From positions 1-6,877 of the forward strand of contig CALMFQ010000326.1 of NCBI GenBank assembly GCA_937863215.1: a stretch of 6,877 bases of DNA, given 5' to 3'. Numbering within the stretch: the first letter of the stretch is position 1; every line of letters starts with the position of its first letter. A model generated the notes under the pieces. The model saw nothing but the letters and a program-made list of their open reading frames with translations. It was not told the DNA's origin and searched no databases. This stretch comes from an uncultured Pseudomonadota bacterium. GTDB lineage: Bacteria > Pseudomonadota > Gammaproteobacteria > Burkholderiales > SCOH01. The position numbers and the translations under genes are program-made. Below are positions 6,107 to 6,877 of the stretch, piece by piece.

Positions 6107-6693
6107 TAATCTTCAACATAAAGATTTTGCGTAATTCCAAAGACCAGGACCGGGCAACCGCCCCCGCCTCCACCGTTGATACGTGGCAACAATTTGCTCA
6201 TGTGCGTAGTAGATGCACCATAGCTAGAACCTCGGCCAAGTCCGGCAAAGATTTCCTGCAAACTGTCACACCGTGTGATTATAACGCCGACGGACACCGC
6301 GCGAAGGTCAAAAAGCAGGCGGAAGTTATTCAAGTCCCTGTCAAAAAAAGGATCTTTATTATTCCACTCAATCTCCAAGGCGACGCGATTCTTAAAGCAA
6401 TCGATTTGATGGGTAGGCGTCTGGGTTGCGCGACCATCAAGCACGATTTCCGTTTGAAACTGCTTTTCCTCCCAGCCTTTAGCATAAAGAGCAGAATCAA
6501 TCGCCTCAGAAACCTTGCTTTTTCGGCCACCACCCACAGTGATCCAGCTTCTGTTGAAACGAAAAGCCGTCAAAACCTCGATGATGTCTTGCCACTCATC
6601 CGGAAAATCAGACGTGAGGATGGCTACAGCATGCTTCCATTCGTGACATTCATAATTTTCACGAATAAATGCCGGCAATAAATCGATTCCCAT
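6106..6693 (-). CDS. BglII/BstYI-family type II restriction endonuclease
   Basis: This 195-residue protein resembles the BglII/BstYI endonuclease family, whose members (about 200-225 residues) cut GATC-centred sites: AGATCT for BglII, RGATCY for BstYI. The strongest block is HQIDCFKNRVALEIEWNNKD (95-114). By spacing, Asp98 and Glu107 correspond to the BglII active-site Asp84 and Glu93, and Glu109 takes the place of BglII Gln95. The family pattern continues through DRDLNNFRLLF (118-128), RAVSVGVIITRCD (131-143), GASTTHMSKLLPR (159-171), a run of six glycines (174-179) and CPVLVFGIT (180-188). The ATG at 6693 has GGGG at 6699-6702, 5 nt upstream. The methyltransferase follows with a one-base overlap. 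The gene order puts the nuclease first, and the composition (28 and 29 G+C in two 60-base samples) is unlike the left part of the window. The recognition site is inferred from the family only. Confidence 0.85.
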   Translation of the reverse strand: MGIDLLPAFIRENYECHEWKHAVAILTSDFPDEWQDIIEVLTAFRFNRSWITVGGGRKSKVSEAIDSALYAKGWEEKQFQTEIVLDGRATQTPTHQIDCFKNRVALEIEWNNKDPFFDRDLNNFRLLFDLRAVSVGVIITRCDSLQEIFAGLGRGSSYGASTTHMSKLLPRINGGGGGGCPVLVFGITQNLYVED

Positions 6694-6722
6694 CGACGCC
6701 CCTTTTTTGCTTGAGTAGTGGC

Positions 6723-6738
6723 GGCTCCTACTGGAGCC
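6723..6738. repeat. Hairpin upstream of the endonuclease gene
   Basis: GGCTCC (6723-6728) and GGAGCC (6733-6738) form a perfect 6-bp stem around TACT, 30 bp before the endonuclease start codon. It lies in the probable leader of the R-M transcript. No T run follows it on either strand. It may affect expression of the nuclease, or it may be incidental. Confidence 0.35.
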
Positions 6739-6850
6739 AGCCCCACCATACCAGCCCTATGGCAGAGCATTACCCACGCGACTCCCGGCACTATCGTTGC
6801 CGCATTCCAGAAGGCAAAACTTTGAGCTTCCCCCGAAATTTCGTCTGCCA

Positions 6851-6877
6851 AAGGTAACGTAAAATCGCCGTTACTTT
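6851..6877. repeat. Inverted repeat at the right edge of the window
   Basis: AAGGTAACG (6851-6859) pairs with CGTTACTTT (6869-6877), with one G-T pair among nine, around a 9-nt spacer. A perfect 10-bp palindrome CGAAATTTCG lies nearby at 6834-6843. The region 6694-6877 has no recognised gene. The first repeat could be a terminator of a gene beyond the window, an operator, or an element end. A minus-strand frame stays open from the window edge to 6624, but I do not recognise its product. Confidence 0.4.

Noticed and set aside
6127..6681. A 184-codon open frame on the plus strand opposite the endonuclease, considered as an antitoxin or control gene
   Set aside because: It has no ribosome site, motif or family resemblance, while the minus strand matches the BglII family throughout.
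1..6877. Neisseria-type DNA uptake sequence GCCGTCTGAA or its complement
   Set aside because: I looked for the exact motif on both strands and did not see it.

Overview
The window looks like bacterial chromosome from a GC-rich proteobacterium. The Hda/HAD-phosphatase pair, the style of the GlpD and YidB genes and the codon use point to a betaproteobacterium, possibly Neisseriales; this is an inference, and there is no rRNA or other phylogenetic marker. Two parts can be separated. Positions 1 to about 5450 are GC-rich housekeeping DNA (for example 40 G+C in bases 4261-4320). From about 5460 to the right edge the sequence is less GC-rich (28 and 29 G+C in bases 6361-6420 and 6481-6540) and carries a type II restriction-modification cassette that looks acquired.

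Layout, left to right: a 196-bp leader with repeats and inverted repeats; hda (+), a DnaA-related AAA+ protein; 6 bp later a HAD-IB phosphatase (+), closed by a strong terminator; a regulatory region with a good sigma-70-like promoter and a 10-bp direct repeat resembling a GlpR operator; glpD (+), closed by a terminator; a small DUF937/YidB-like gene (+); a hairpin terminator shared with the convergent gene; a stand-alone TrpB2-type tryptophan synthase beta subunit (-); a hairpin-containing spacer; then, on the minus strand, a BglII/BstYI-family restriction endonuclease gene followed by an MT-A70-family adenine methyltransferase gene, overlapping by one base (TAATG).

How the genes work together: Hda should restrain replication initiation by stimulating ATP hydrolysis on DnaA at the beta clamp, and the phosphatase is probably co-transcribed with it. 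GlpD feeds glycerol-3-phosphate electrons into the quinone pool, and its promoter region looks regulated. TrpB2 has no trpA neighbour and is probably an indole-using PLP enzyme. The endonuclease and methyltransferase form one translationally coupled defence unit with a predicted GATC-centred target. I found no CRISPR array, tRNA, rRNA, transposase or clearly new system. The most unusual items are the endonuclease-first R-M cassette with an E-x-E active site, the structured leader of hda, and the unexplained inverted repeats at the right edge.
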